From contig CM044871.1 of assembly GCA_024500155.1 (NCBI GenBank), positions 79,716,402 through 79,780,401 of the forward strand: DNA of 64,000 nt. The letters are read 5' to 3'. Below are positions 33,322 through 44,525 of this stretch, piece after piece. The position numbers and the translations under genes are program-made. Below the pieces are notes generated by a model. That model saw only the letters and a list, made by a program, of their open reading frames with translations. It was not told the origin of the DNA and did not search any database. The stretch comes from Chenopodium formosanum. Taxonomy: Eukaryota > Streptophyta > Magnoliopsida > Caryophyllales > Amaranthaceae. How positions within the stretch are numbered: the first letter of the stretch is position 1; every line of letters starts with the position of its first letter.

Positions 33322-33872
33322 CAGTTTTCAACACGTTTTCGAAAATCTGATAAATTTACCATATTGGAAGATAAAATAATATAATTTCCATCGAAAATGC
33401 TATTTGATCTTGATTAAAACTCTAAAGAGTCCTAATTGAATTAGGAATGATAAGACCTTCTAGAATGTTCTAGAAGACTAAAACCATTCTTAATTACATT
33501 AGGAATGATAAATTATATTAGGCCCTCCCATAGATCATTAGGCCGTACTTAAAGCTCAAACCGGGCCCAGTTTAGTAAATTGGCCATAACTTCCTCAATA
33601 TTCATCGGAATTGGGCTTATAATATATCGTTGGAAAGGTCTTTTCAAGCCCCATCCAACTACACCACTATTAGACCCATATCATGGACCAACCAAACTGG
33701 ATTGGCTGTTTTCTTAAAAATAAAGTTTTCAAAAACAGGGAGAAGAGAAAAAGAAATAAAACTTTCCGCAACACTAGACCTTTCCACACTTTCGTTTCAT
33801 TCGATTATGATTCAACGTGAAAGGTACTCATCACTGGGTTTGGTTTTGGGGAGACACAAATGGGTGTCTACA

Positions 33873-33877
33873 GTGTG
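33873..33877. repeat. Right target-site duplication of the Ogre-like element
   Basis: The bases gtgtg repeat the left flank (1377-1381). CACTA DNA resumes here. Confidence 0.9.
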
Positions 33878-33959
33878 TATTTTTATATTTCATTTAGTTA
33901 TTCTAATTCATCAAAGTTCGTACTTTGTCAACTTATTTTCTGTTTCTTTTAACTAAATT

Positions 33960-34135
33960 CTAGAACTGAAATCAGAACTGAAATTCAAATCTGAATTCAG
34001 TTCTGAATTTCAGTTTTGATTTCAGCTCTGAACATCAGAAATGAATTCTAGAACTGAAATCAGAACTGAAATTCAAATCTGAATTCAGTTTTGGAATTCA
34101 GTTTTGAATTCAGCTCTGAACATCAGAACTGAATT
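33960..34135. repeat. 88-bp hairpin minisatellite, two units
   Basis: Two units with period 88 start at ctagaactgaaatcag. Each unit is an imperfect palindrome: its left part (gaaatcagaactgaaattc) pairs with its right part (gaatttcagttttgatttc). It is probably intronic in the CACTA second gene. Confidence 0.85.
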
Positions 34136-34315
34136 GCAGCCTGTGCTTTATGGATTCCTAAGATTAAATGTTGTTGTTCTTGTTTCTTAATTAAAGAGGC
34201 TTTTATGCATTTAACTCATTGTTGGGCTTCTTAACTGTTCCTATTGTCACGCTTATGATAATTTTTTATTTATGTTCTTTTTAATAACTTATTTTGCGAA
34301 TTTTTCAGGTAAAGT

Positions 34316-37300
34316 ATGATGTACCGAAGCAAGAGAGCAAGGGACATACTTGCTGCCACAGCCAAGTCACATGATCTAGTATCATCACAGTCACCAATTA
34401 TCTCTAATGCACATACTTCTTCTGCTGCTGAAGCTTCACAACCCACCAAAAAACAAGCTAGAAAGTCACCACAAACTGAGGTTCTTAGGGATGACAAATG
34501 GGGAACTTTTTCTCCACCCATTTCCACTACAAATTCTGACCACCCACCACCTAATAATTTAGGATCCATTTGGAAAAACCCTCATGGTTCAACATTAAAT
34601 TCAGTTAAGGAAGCAGTTACGCAAGGTTAGCAAAAAAATACCCACCAGAAGTTTCATCTTTAGTCCCACCTAATATCCCACCTAATGTTCCACATTCAAT
34701 TGCACCAGACTCATTGAACTCCCCTTCTACTTCTCACAAACCTCCTGAGCGCCCAAAACCTGCTACACGAGGAATCCGGAACCGTGAAACAGGTGCTGTG
34801 AAAACCACAGCTACAGCTCCACAAGATAATCATGAAAGACAAAAAAGTGGAAATGAATCAGAAGAGATCCCGAAACTATCTAAGTCCTTACGACCAAAAG
34901 CACTTCCGGATTGGCGAGATGACATTGATTTTGACGACAAGGAGGAGGTTCTAACCATAGGTAAATGTTTTCTATTCAAAGTTGTCTGTTGATGCTTGAT
35001 GTTGTTGTGGTGTGATCGTGCCCTATTGCTGCTGCTTGTTATTGTGGGGGGAGGGGGGGGGAGGGGGTGGAGGCTAGCTTGTGTTATACGTGTTATACAT
35101 GCATATGTATTTTAAATACCATTGTCAAACTTGTTCTAAATTTGGATATATGGAATTGTTTATATCTTGAAACTTGTATTGAGCTGCATAATTAATTTTT
35201 CAAGTAAATTATGCTTGTTTTGTCGAGGTACATGCTAATTGACATGAATTGAGTCTCTATGATATGTGTTATGTGCTAATGTCATGTTTGTTTGGTTTTT
35301 ATTTTTTATTTATTTTTTATTTTTCCTTACTGCATCATGAGATCAGATTTTGAGACACACATATGATATGTGTAGCATGCTTTCTTTTTTGATTCAGTAC
35401 ATGCTAATTCTATCACTGAAATCAGAACTAAAATTCAAATCTGATTTCAGTTCTGGATTTCAGTTTTGATTTCAGCTCTGAACATCAGAAATGAATTCTA
35501 GAACTGAAATCAGAACTGAAATTCAAATCTGATTTCAATTTTGGATTTCAGTTTTGATTTCAGCTCTGAACATCATAAATGAATTCTAGAACTGAAATCA
35601 GAACTGAAATTCAAATCTGATTTCAGTTCTGGATTTCAGATTTGATTTAAGCTCTGAACATCAGAAATGAATTCTAGAACTGAAATCAGAAATGAAATTC
35701 AAATCTGAATTCAGTTTTGGAATTCAGTTTTGAATTCAGCTCTGAACATCAGAACTAAATTACAGCTTGTGTGTGTGTATTTGCAAAATACATTGGCTAC
35801 AGTAAGTGGTATTTCTTTATTTCTTTTAACTTAATTTTGTTATTTTATTTAGATGCCAAGGGTAATACTACATTAGTAAGTGGTATTATTCTGTCAATTG
35901 ACGTATGGAGTAATAACGGCGTCCAGTACTATGTCGAATTTAATGATTTATGCCAGCCAATTAGGAAAGGTGGACATATTTTGGTTAAATTCATTAGTAT
36001 GCTTGCGAAGATGGAGTCACATTGTCCAGTTGGGGAAAAATATTGGAAAGCAATCGACAAGCATTTTAAAGGGAAAATAATTAAAGACATAAGAGTAAGT
36101 ATATTCATCCCTAAGACATCCCTTGTCATTGCCTAAACACACATACTTAGACGGTCTCTTACTTCTAATAGATTACTTACTGATTTGATATTTTTAACTA
36201 ATTATTTTTACTGAAGGACCGTTTTGTGATTCCTCCTGGTGTGTAATATGACAACCAGGCTCTCAAGCGTGCCAATAAATGTTGGAGGCAGTTCAAATAT
36301 TCTCTGAAACTGATTCATTACAAGCCACTAGAGAAGAAATTGGATGATATGTGTAATAATGTGCCACATGGAATTACCAGTAGTAACTGGGTTAAGTTGG
36401 TAAAATATTGGGATTCGGATTACGGGAAAGTAAGATTGTTTACTCTATTAAACGTTATTTAATCTCTAACTAAAAAATCTGAAAATGTGATTGCAGACTA
36501 TGTCAGCATGCGGTAAAAAGGCACGAGCTTGTCAAAATCAGATTCATACATCTGGCTCTAAAAGTTTTGCAAACCAACAAGCTGATTATGTATGGAATAT
36601 ATATGTCATTTTATATTTACTTAGGATATTAGTAAGAGCATAGCCAAGTTATATGCGTTATATACTATTGTACACATATTTAATGCTTGTTTTGCCTTAT
36701 TATTTATAGGAAGATGAACATGGACAAAAAATGAGCTTGTTAGCGCTGTGGATTAAAATCCATGCGGGTAAAGACGGAAAATTTCTTCCTGACACAGTCA
36801 CTCAAGATTTTGTGGTATGGTTTTGTGACAGATTTCTGGTATCATTTTGTGTAGATGTTGTGGTGTGATTATGTGTTATTTGTGGTCTTACATTACTACT
36901 AAATGTTGGTATAGGATGATGTTAAAGCTAAGGTTGAAGAGTTGAGGATGGTGCACCCTAAGATGTCTAAACAACAGCTCGAAGATGAAGCATTTCAACA
37001 AACTATGTATGGCAATGAGATTCCCGATCGTCCGGTGGGTTACGGACTAGGGGTTAAAAAGGGGGACATTTTCGGAGTACGTGGTGTGTTAAGGAAGGAA
37101 GGCTATGGAAAATTTCAAAAGAGGACTATTGTGATGGATAGTGTTAAAGAAGAAGTGAATGCTTTGCACAAAAAAAAATGATACACTATCTCAAGAAAAT
37201 GAAAAGCTGAAAGACGAGGTTGGACACAACAATCTTCTTCTTAAAGCGCTTGTTGGACAATTTTCTCAAATGTAGGTGCAGTTCGTCAAGGGAATGCATC

Positions 37301-37353
37301 TCCGGGTCTTCTAGACAAAGCATCTGAATTCTTAGGAAAGGCTCAACATCAGG
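34316..37353 (+). pseudogene. CACTA second gene, Transposase_24 (Ptta/En/Spm) type
   Basis: Coding blocks with plausible GT-AG borders lie at 34316-34625, about 34714-34960, 35853-36094, 36217-36429, about 36497-36588, 36711-36815 and 36915 onward. Motifs fit the Transposase_24 family of plant CACTA elements: DRFVIPPGV, KRANKCWRQFKYSLK, NVPHGITSSNWV, SGSKSFA-like text, and MSLLALWIKIHAGKDGKFLP. A Lys-rich N-terminus and a coiled-coil C-terminus (NDTLSQENEKLKDE) are visible. A TAA at 36244-36246 and a shift in an A9 run near 37172 disable it. In CACTA elements this product is thought to bind DNA and assist the main transposase. The start is the first Met; upstream exons are possible. Confidence 0.7.
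35410..35761. repeat. 88-bp hairpin minisatellite, four units
   Basis: Same unit as at 33960-34135, with starts at 35410, 35498, 35586 and 35674, in an intron of the CACTA second gene. The last unit shares its variants (ttttggaattcag, cagaact) with the last unit of the first array. A decayed relative occurs at 37380-37470. Confidence 0.92.
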
Positions 37354-37561
37354 TAACAAAGTCACATTTCTCTTTATGACTGAAATCAGAGCTGAAATCC
37401 ATAACTGAATTCAGATCTGAAGTTCAGAGCTAAAAATCAGATCTGAAGTTCAGAAATGGAAATTAAAACTTCAATCCAAAAATGCTTGTGTGTGTGTGTG
37501 TGAAATTCAAAGCTTGTGTGTGTGTGTGAAAGTCAGAGCTTGTGTGAATACTTGCTTGTGA

Positions 37562-37584
37562 TGTGTGTGTGTGTGTGTGTGTGT
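37562..37584. repeat. (TG)n microsatellite
   Basis: A short dinucleotide run. A second, 39603-39632, lies 2 kb further on. Both lie in non-coding CACTA DNA. Confidence 0.9.
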
Positions 37585-38440
37585 GAGTGTGCCCTGCTCC
37601 CCAGCTACTGCTTGTTTGCCCTGCTCCCCTGCTGCTTTTATTCTGCTTGTCTGCCCTGCTCCCCTGCTACTTGCTGTATTGTGTAGTAACTTGTTGTATT
37701 GTGTATTGTAACTTGTTGTTTACTATATATTCTTAACAATTTCAAAACTGAAATCCAGAACTAAAAAACTCTTAAACTTTTCAAATCCTATATTGTGTGG
37801 ATTACCTACTGTGATGTGCTATTTCTTAATGTGATAAATGAAAAGGAAAAGTGGATTACAAGCTGATTATTTAATGCAGATATGCAGGTTGATTATTTGA
37901 TTGTGATTACCTACTGTGATGTGCTATTTCTTGACTATCTAGAACTAATATTTTTATTCACAATTAGGAATATATGTGATGATCACTTGTTTGTTTTTTT
38001 CTCTATTGAAAGAGTTGGAGATGATTTATCATTTGCCATGTACTCCGGATATAATACAGAAATAGCATAATTAAGAACATTATATTAAATTATACAAACT
38101 ATATCTAATTTGGTGCATGCACAATTTTTAATAATATCCTATATGCAAATTTCTTGTGAACATAATATATAATTATAATATCTATTGTGAAAATTTTCTG
38201 TACAAAAGCTTTATTATACGTAGTACAAAATTTAATTACTGAATAAACTTTATTAAGGTTGTAGTGGAACTTCCTTGATAAAGGTCAAGTCAGTCCAAAT
38301 TTTCCTAATCAAATAGTTTCATGTGTTGGTTGTGTCTTTTCTTTTTGCATCTGGTAAAAGGGTATGACAACGAAAATTATGAATCTTTTGTGATTTGAGA
38401 TATAATGAAGTGATGTGCTGTATCTTTATCTGCTAAGTTG

Positions 38441-38549
38441 ATCTGGACTTAATCTCAGAAACTTCGAAGAGAATCCATTGAGTCTCCATTTCTAAATCTG
38501 ATCCATTAGTTCCCACCCATTGGGAACACCACCATGCTTTGAACCTAAA
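38441..38549 (-). pseudogene. Captured fragment of a raffinose/stachyose synthase-type gene
   Basis: The minus strand reads FRFKAWWCSQWVG, then NGSDLEMETQWILFEV and SEIKS, about 36 residues. This matches the N-terminal region of raffinose, stachyose or seed-imbibition-type galactosyltransferases of glycosyl hydrolase family 36. Nothing else of the enzyme is recognisable nearby. It lies inside the CACTA, between its second gene and its subterminal repeats, so it is most likely a transduplicated host exon piece. Recognition is from memory of the family; a database search would settle it. Confidence 0.65.
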
Positions 38550-38916
38550 TATGATAAGAAAATTTTTATTATGTAGAAGATGAGGCTTCATTTAGCCATC
38601 TATTGACTTGGTTAATTGGGATAACAAAACTTGTAGTGCTCTGTATAATCATGCTACCAACTACAACATCAACTTTGATTATATATGCTCATTTGCATTG
38701 TGCCGTGTATTATGTAGTGTGCTCTTGCATGATGACCATTGAAAGAATAATATTTTAAAGTTTCTGTTACACTCTTCTTTCTCCTTTTACTAATTTTATA
38801 ATAGAAATCCGGGTTGAGTGGTTTTTATCCTTCTTTCTCATTCATTGCATATTCTTCAACGTTCACTAATCCTGATTTGAAACATTAGATGCCTATACAT
38901 TTACTTCACCCTTCAA

Positions 38917-39177
38917 TTATAATATCAATGAATCACTGAATATGTAATCATTTTCCCTTTCAAGAATCAGAATTGCTTGTCCATTGCTTTCTGTTCCATC
39001 TGGGAAGCTGAAAGTCCCATCTTGCTTGCGAGATAGTGAAACTAGAGATCTTTGGTTGATCATGCGTTGTCCTGTCCACAGATAATCCCATTTATCACTT
39101 ATTGGGGGGGGGGGGTTTAGAAGAGTCTTCATTACAAATAGTTGTTCTTGTAGAAGCAAAATTTTTATTATGTCCAC
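38917..39177 (-). other. Unidentified coding-like fragment in the CACTA
   Basis: An 86-codon frame contains phrases with amino-acid usage like a real protein (WTGQRMINQRSLVSLSR, GTFSFPDGTESNG). I do not recognise it. It has the same orientation as the captured synthase fragment 370 bp away and may be another captured exon. The PPPP in it comes from a G11 run, so its upstream part is doubtful. Confidence 0.3.
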
Positions 39178-39602
39178 TTTTTTTACTCAGACAGAAGCAA
39201 GAATCTAGGACTAAACAATAGCGCCAAAGTTAATTAGAAAAAAGACTGGTTATTATTATAATAACCAGTAACAAAACCTAGGTTTGAAACTTTGAAGTGA
39301 TGCCATGCTTTTCACATATAGAGAAATGGAGAGTATTAGTTTTTGTTCATTTGTTTTTTAGACATTATGTTTGATGCCATGTTGTAATACCTAATATGTG
39401 AAAAGCTCTTTGCTGCTGCAAAATTCAGGCTGATAGGAGATGATTAGTTGATATAGCAGAAACAGTTCCTGCTTTTACATTCCTTGTGGAAAATTGTTGA
39501 TACCTAATATAATTCTTTATTTTGTTAGCAACTGGGATAGTTTTGGACTGAGAAAGTGATGTGATGTGTGCGTGTGTGTATAAGCCAATATAATTTTGAG
39601 CT

Positions 39603-39634
<32 letters not shown>

Positions 39635-39662
39635 AGGCTATATTGTGTAATGTACTAATTTA

Positions 39663-39665
<3 letters not shown>

Positions 39666-39707
<42 letters not shown>
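39666..39707. repeat. T42 homopolymer
   Basis: An uninterrupted T run just after a (TG)n array. Similar tracts occur at 43500-43538 (A), 54882-54925 (T) and 59451-59491 (T). Confidence 0.95.
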
Positions 39708-39713
<6 letters not shown>

Positions 39714-40139
39714 GGAAAAGGCAATGTAGGAGCAACAAGAGAATAGGTCGGGACACTTGAGCATCAAAACAAGCGACTATATTGTCTATAACGCCATCAT
39801 CTATCTATTTTGGTTTTTAGTCTTATTTATATTAGTGATGTATTTATTTAGGGACAAGCTACTATAATATGCGACTTTTTTTTTATTAAAGTTAATTGTG
39901 TTGATGTTTTATTTTATTTATAAATTTGGTAATTGTTAGCAACATACTCTTATTATTGTTGATTAATTATTGTTTTTTTTTAATCTGATTTGATCTTGTT
40001 ATATTGAATATTTTTTTATTTTAATTTTAATGTTATTAATTTAATTTATGATAAATTTAAATAACTATAATGTATGTATGATGGTAATAATTTAATAAAA
40101 GGAAAAAAAAAAGAAAAAAAAGCTTAAAAAATTAAATCT

Positions 40140-40500
40140 AGACGCTTTTTAATGTCTACATAATTGCACATTTTCAAATTTCAAAGACTTTCCCGCCATA
40201 CCATAGGCTGACACGAATAAACGCAAGACAACAAAAAGCGTTGCAAAATTTGATTATGTGGATAGGAAAAAACGTCGCTAAAAAACTACATACATTTGGG
40301 ATAATGCGCGAAATATGTAATTTTGGACGCTTCGTATATTAGTTTGGACAATAAAAAGCGTCGAGAATCTCGACGCTTTTTTGTGTCTCCGAAAAATTTT
40401 CGACTCTTGGATTTGCGACGCTTTTTTGCAGCGTCGAGAAATTATTTTTCGACGCTTTTTAGCGTCGAAAAAAGGCCTAAAAAGCGTCCAAAAAACACGC
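40140..40500. repeat. CACTA subterminal repeats (GCGTCG type)
   Basis: About ten direct and inverted copies of aaaagcgtcg / cgacgctttt are packed between 40140 and 40500. This is the subterminal pattern where CACTA transposase proteins bind. No terminal CACTACAA/TTGTAGTG inverted repeat follows, so the element end appears lost or lies in diverged sequence. Confidence 0.65.
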
Positions 40501-41249
40501 ATTAAAGATAAATGTTGTAATATACCTTTGACCGAAATTCCACCGTTGACTTAATTTTAGGATGTTGGTCTACTTTAAAACACCCCCAAAACCACCGTGA
40601 GGGTTAGTTTTCAAGGTGGTAAGGTTATTTGCGGGGTAGTTGGAGGATATTCCAAGTTGGTGACGGTAGATTAGTGCTTCGGGATGGTGGTTTTTAGGGT
40701 TAGAGGTGGTGGTTTTTGGGTTGAAAGGTGGTTTAGATGTGAAGGAGACGATTTCAAGCAAGTTGTGTTAGTTTTGGGAATGAAAGCGGTGGCTTTGGGA
40801 GTGTTTTGAGGTCGATATCAACAGTGAAAATTCGGTATAGGTAGTATTTTACAACATTTTACCTTTTCTAAGGTAGTTTTTTTTACAGTATTTTACCTTT
40901 ATTAGGTAGTTTATTTACAACATTGTTTTTATTAGGTAGTTTCTCACAAAATATGGGTTTTATGAGGTAGTTTTTGACAAAAAACCCTAATTACAATAAC
41001 TCGATTTATTAAGTCGTAATTTTTAAATTGACATATTGTAAGATTTGTATGTATCTTAAGTTAGGCCTAACAAACTTTTGTCAAGTATTAAAGACATTTA
41101 TACATCAATTGTTAAGTTACCCCTACAATAGTATATTTAATTCTCAAAAATAACGCTAGTGTCAGATTATATGAATAATTCATAGGTCATTGTTTGTTGG
41201 TATTTAATTAGTTTATGAATCACATTATTTCTAAATAAATACTTTGACA
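40501..41249. other. Intergenic DNA after the CACTA
   Basis: No gene is seen. The part at 40855-40985 has a degenerate repeat of about 32-40 bp built on aggtagttt and ttttacctt. Confidence 0.5.
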
Positions 41250-41842
41250 TAAGCTTGACATATAGTCCTATATTGTTTATAATGTAATGACATATAATGT
41301 TATAGTCATAACCTTCATTATGTTGATAATTAACATGTTAAAGTCTTCATTAATATTATAATTTAGATAAATTATTAATAGTTAAATTGAATTTGCATTG
41401 ATAATCTAATAAAAACTGTTTGATGATAACATAAATAATGTAACCACAAAAGTCATAATCATATCATTCAATATGATTACAAAACTTTATATGGTATTAG
41501 ACAAATAAACAATAAAATTGTTTGTAATAATAAGTAATGTCATGTTAGCATATTGGTAAATACTTATTACAAAAACAAGATTTAAAATTTCATCTTCGTT
41601 TTTTTTTTTTTTTTTTCATCAAACAAGGTTTTGAAGAAATATTTTACGATTTCTTCCAAGATTTGCTCCATGAACCCATATCATCGAAAAAGTGAAAAAC
41701 TTAAGATTTACGAATATATATAATCGCAGACTTCACATCATTGATTGAAATTGTCTGATTAAAATGTATTATTTAGCATTAAAAAAAACAACTCAAATTC
41801 GCACGAACTTCGATTTTCGCAAACATTTTTTTATTTTTTTTT

Positions 41843-42722
41843 GGAAAATTTGTTAAAAAGGACCTTTAAAGTGCATTTCTTTGTTTAAAAGGACCTTTTA
41901 AAGCCAAAGTTGTGAAAGGGGTACAAATTTTGGAAAAAAGTTGTGACTTGGGACCACATGCCGGAAAGTGGAATTTGACCCACCAACTCCGGCGTTGACC
42001 ACCCTAGCCCAACCCCTCCCCCTTCCCCTTTCACGACAGACTCCCCCCCCCAATTAGCCCCCCTCTCCCCCTCCATTGTCTAAGCAGCACCCAAGTCTCC
42101 CTTTCCTCCACCCCGAGTCCCCGATCTTTTTCCTCACCCGATTACCCACCACCTTCTTTTTCAACTTACTATCCGGTAAGAGTTCTTAATCTCCAAGATC
42201 TCAACTTTCCCCAAATTCGTCACAAATTAATCCAATTTTAATTCATACCCTAATTTCATTAAACTCATTTAGAAATTTGATTTCATCTTCTCCCTTTGCT
42301 TTATTCTCTCATCCCTAAATTATAAGGTTTGGGTGTAGGAAATTGTTTGAAGATTATACAGCAATCGAGGTTGAGGAAAGGGAGTGGAGGTGGGGAAAGG
42401 GGAGAAGTGGGTTGCTGTGAAGGGATGGGGACGGATGGGGTTTCGGGGTTAGTGTCGGCAACGGAGGAGAAAGGGGGTGGCTTGGACTATCGACTTGTCG
42501 TGAAAGGGGAGGGGGGAGAACGAAGGAGGCGATGGGGTGGAGGAAATTGGTGGCCGCAAGTGTTGGTTAACGTCGAAGTTGACCACTCAACGTTGACATT
42601 TCGGCATGTGGTCCCAAGTCACAACTTTTTTCCAAAATTTGTACCCCTTTCACAACTTTGGCTTTAAAAGGTCCTTTTAGACAAAGAAATGCACTTAAAA
42701 GGTCCTTTCTGACAAAATTTCC
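41843..42722. mobile_element. Non-autonomous MULE-type element with 120-bp terminal inverted repeats
   Basis: About 120-bp arms (41843-41970 and 42596-42722) are inverted copies: outer GGAAAATTT, then AAAGGACC, gtgcatttctttg, gccaaagttgtgaaagggg, and gttgtgacttgggaccacatgcc. Both sides are flanked by T9 (41834-41842 and 42723-42731), a 9-bp duplication as for Mutator-like elements. The duplicated locus near 52515 has the single empty site (one T8 run, then gtagatggtgtg). The centre has no transposase. Confidence 0.85.
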
Positions 42723-42813
42723 TTTTTTTTTGGGCAGATGGTGTGTAGATTGGTGCATAAGTTCATTCTTTGTCAACGCGTAAGTGAATTTAAGGGACAA
42801 ATATCATAAATTA

Positions 42814-43024
42814 GGGTCTGTTCACATTTACTTAATTTTAGTTCAGTTCAGTTCGGCTCCAATCAGTTTAGCTCAGTTCAGCTTTAATCAATTCAGTTCA
42901 GTCCGGCTCCTAATTTCCCTCTCTCATAAAATATTCATTTAGTTCAGTTAAGTTCAAGTCCAATCAGTTCAGTTCAATTGAGCTCCAATCAGTTCAGTTC
43001 ATTTCAATAAATGTGAACAGTCCC
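42814..43024. mobile_element. Tourist-type (PIF/Harbinger) MITE
   Basis: A 211-bp element with ends GGGTCTGTTCACATTTA and TAAATGTGAACAGTCCC and a TTA target duplication on both sides. The inside is made of repeated agttcagttcag. The paralogous position near 52600 lacks it. Confidence 0.8.
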
Positions 43025-43494
43025 TTAGTAATTTATTTCATCCATAGACGAAAAATCTTGAAGAACCTTGAAGAACATTGAAGTACAAAGATGTGCAATT
43101 TTAATTTTTTTAATTTTAAATCTTATTTTTGGATTTTATTTTAAAGTGATTTAAATAAAATAATTATCAAAAAAAAATATTTTTGAAAAATCAAAAAATA
43201 ATTTTTTAAAAAATGAATTCAAAAAGAAAAACTTAAAAAATAAGTTTGACCAAGTATTTAAAATAAAGGAAAAGTTTACTAATATGATTTTTTTTTTAAA
43301 AAAATATGATTTAAAAATAGTAATCATCATTTTAAACATGACCATAAAAGAATTTTTACTTCTAATTTAACCAACTTAATAATGTTCTCCGTAGAGAATA
43401 ATAACACATCATGATAATATTCTTTTTGCATATCAAGAATAATATCATGATCTACTAATTAATGAATATAATGACAACTAACTATCTAATAATT

Positions 43495-43499
<5 letters not shown>

Positions 43500-43538
<39 letters not shown>
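43500..43538. repeat. A39 homopolymer
   Basis: An uninterrupted A run flanked by repeated ctatctaataatt, absent from the matching position in copy 2 near 53105. Confidence 0.9.
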
Positions 43539-43540
<2 letters not shown>

Positions 43541-44525
43541 ATCTAATAATTGATGACTGATGAGAAATGTGATAAATGATAAACTATTTTTTAATTTTTG
43601 AAACAAAATTACATGTTAAAGTATAGTCCTTACAGTTTGTTAACTGTCTAAATAAAGTCCACAAATGTCATTTCCCTAGTGACGCTTCCTTAGTTACTCC
43701 CTCCCAAAACACTACTCGTATAATTCACTCCACGTGCTTAAATAGTCAAAGTATGCATATTATGGCCGGAAATTGGTAAGTCGTTGGAATAAGTATGGTC
43801 ATCCGCAATAATGCTTATCCAGCTCCACCGTAACTAAGTACTTCGTATATTTTTAAAGGCAATTGTGGATCATGTGATACGGAAAAAGATTAATTAGAAA
43901 CAACTACATTTAATACTCTAAGTCTCTAACCCACCATTTTAAATCCTATAATTGAAAACACTAAATAATTTATGGAAAATGCTATATATATCTCTTAGAG
44001 ATACATATAAGTATAAAATTTATACTTGAAAATCGTAAAAAGTTAAGAAACCATCAAAATATAAACACTAATTATACTGATTTACGCGTGTTTTTGTCAT
44101 GAATTCCTAATTTTATATAATTTTCTAGAATGTATTTAATGCTTATATATAGCCCTTAGGGTAACATATAGAAATATAGAATTACCCATAATTTATAGTA
44201 ATAATCAGTTGGCATGTTATACTTGGTTTGTTTAACTATAAGCACCCTGGTTCAGCACAGTGTCACATATATCATTCATAATAACCCTTGAGAATCAAAC
44301 AATTAAGATACTCTTTTTTTTGGGTGTTTAGAGAGCCACAAAGAGCAGGTGTGAGAATCAGCCTCATGAAGTTCTAACCATTTGATCTATTCTTCACTCT
44401 CAAACAATTAAGATACTCTTATAGGTAAAACATAAACAACAATAACAATGTTGTCCCTTAGTATTACCATCGTTGTATTATTCCTTAGCCTAATGGCTTC
44501 ATGGAAATCACTTATGCAACTACTT

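Larger units (their letters stand above)
1382..33872 (-). mobile_element. Tat/Ogre-type Ty3/Gypsy LTR retrotransposon with nested insertions
   Basis: Matching LTRs (left 1382-3181 plus 15162-15507, right 31731-33872) begin TGTAG, end CTACA and are flanked by gtgtg on both sides. Gag-pro-pol reads on the minus strand (30051 to 22222), so the right LTR is the 5' LTR. The primer-binding site beside it fits tRNA-Arg, as reported for Ogre elements. Pol carries a second, archaeal-type RNase H between the first RNase H and integrase, a Tat-lineage hallmark. Without the nested Athila and LINE the element is about 19.5 kb. Between pol and the 3' LTR it carries two spliced genes on the opposite strand. 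The LTRs differ at roughly 1-2% of sites by eye, and gag-pol has seven in-frame stops, so this copy cannot move by itself. Confidence 0.9.
31731..33872 (-). repeat. Right (5') LTR of the Ogre-like element
   Basis: 2142 bp from TGTAGGG to GTCTACA, the uninterrupted partner of the split left LTR. It carries a minus-strand TATA box at 33135-33145 and cluster G upstream of it. Most differences from the left copy are transitions. Confidence 0.96.
41250..44447. repeat. Upstream half of the P450 tandem duplication, copy 1
   Basis: It aligns with 51930-53823 (for example catgttaaagtcttcatt, tgcattgataatctaataaaaa, gatggtgtgtagattgg, atgcttccttagttactccctcccaaaaca). The alignment is interrupted only by insertions in copy 1: the MULE-type element and the Tourist-type MITE. 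It ends with the P450 leader. Confidence 0.85.

Noticed and set aside
33960..35761. Possible CRISPR-like array
   Set aside because: The 88-bp units are contiguous with no unique spacers, in plant nuclear DNA.
40501..42720. Plus-strand frame at 42329-42667 as a Gly-rich gene
   Set aside because: It lies wholly in the MULE-type element, runs into its inverted repeat, and is not recognised.
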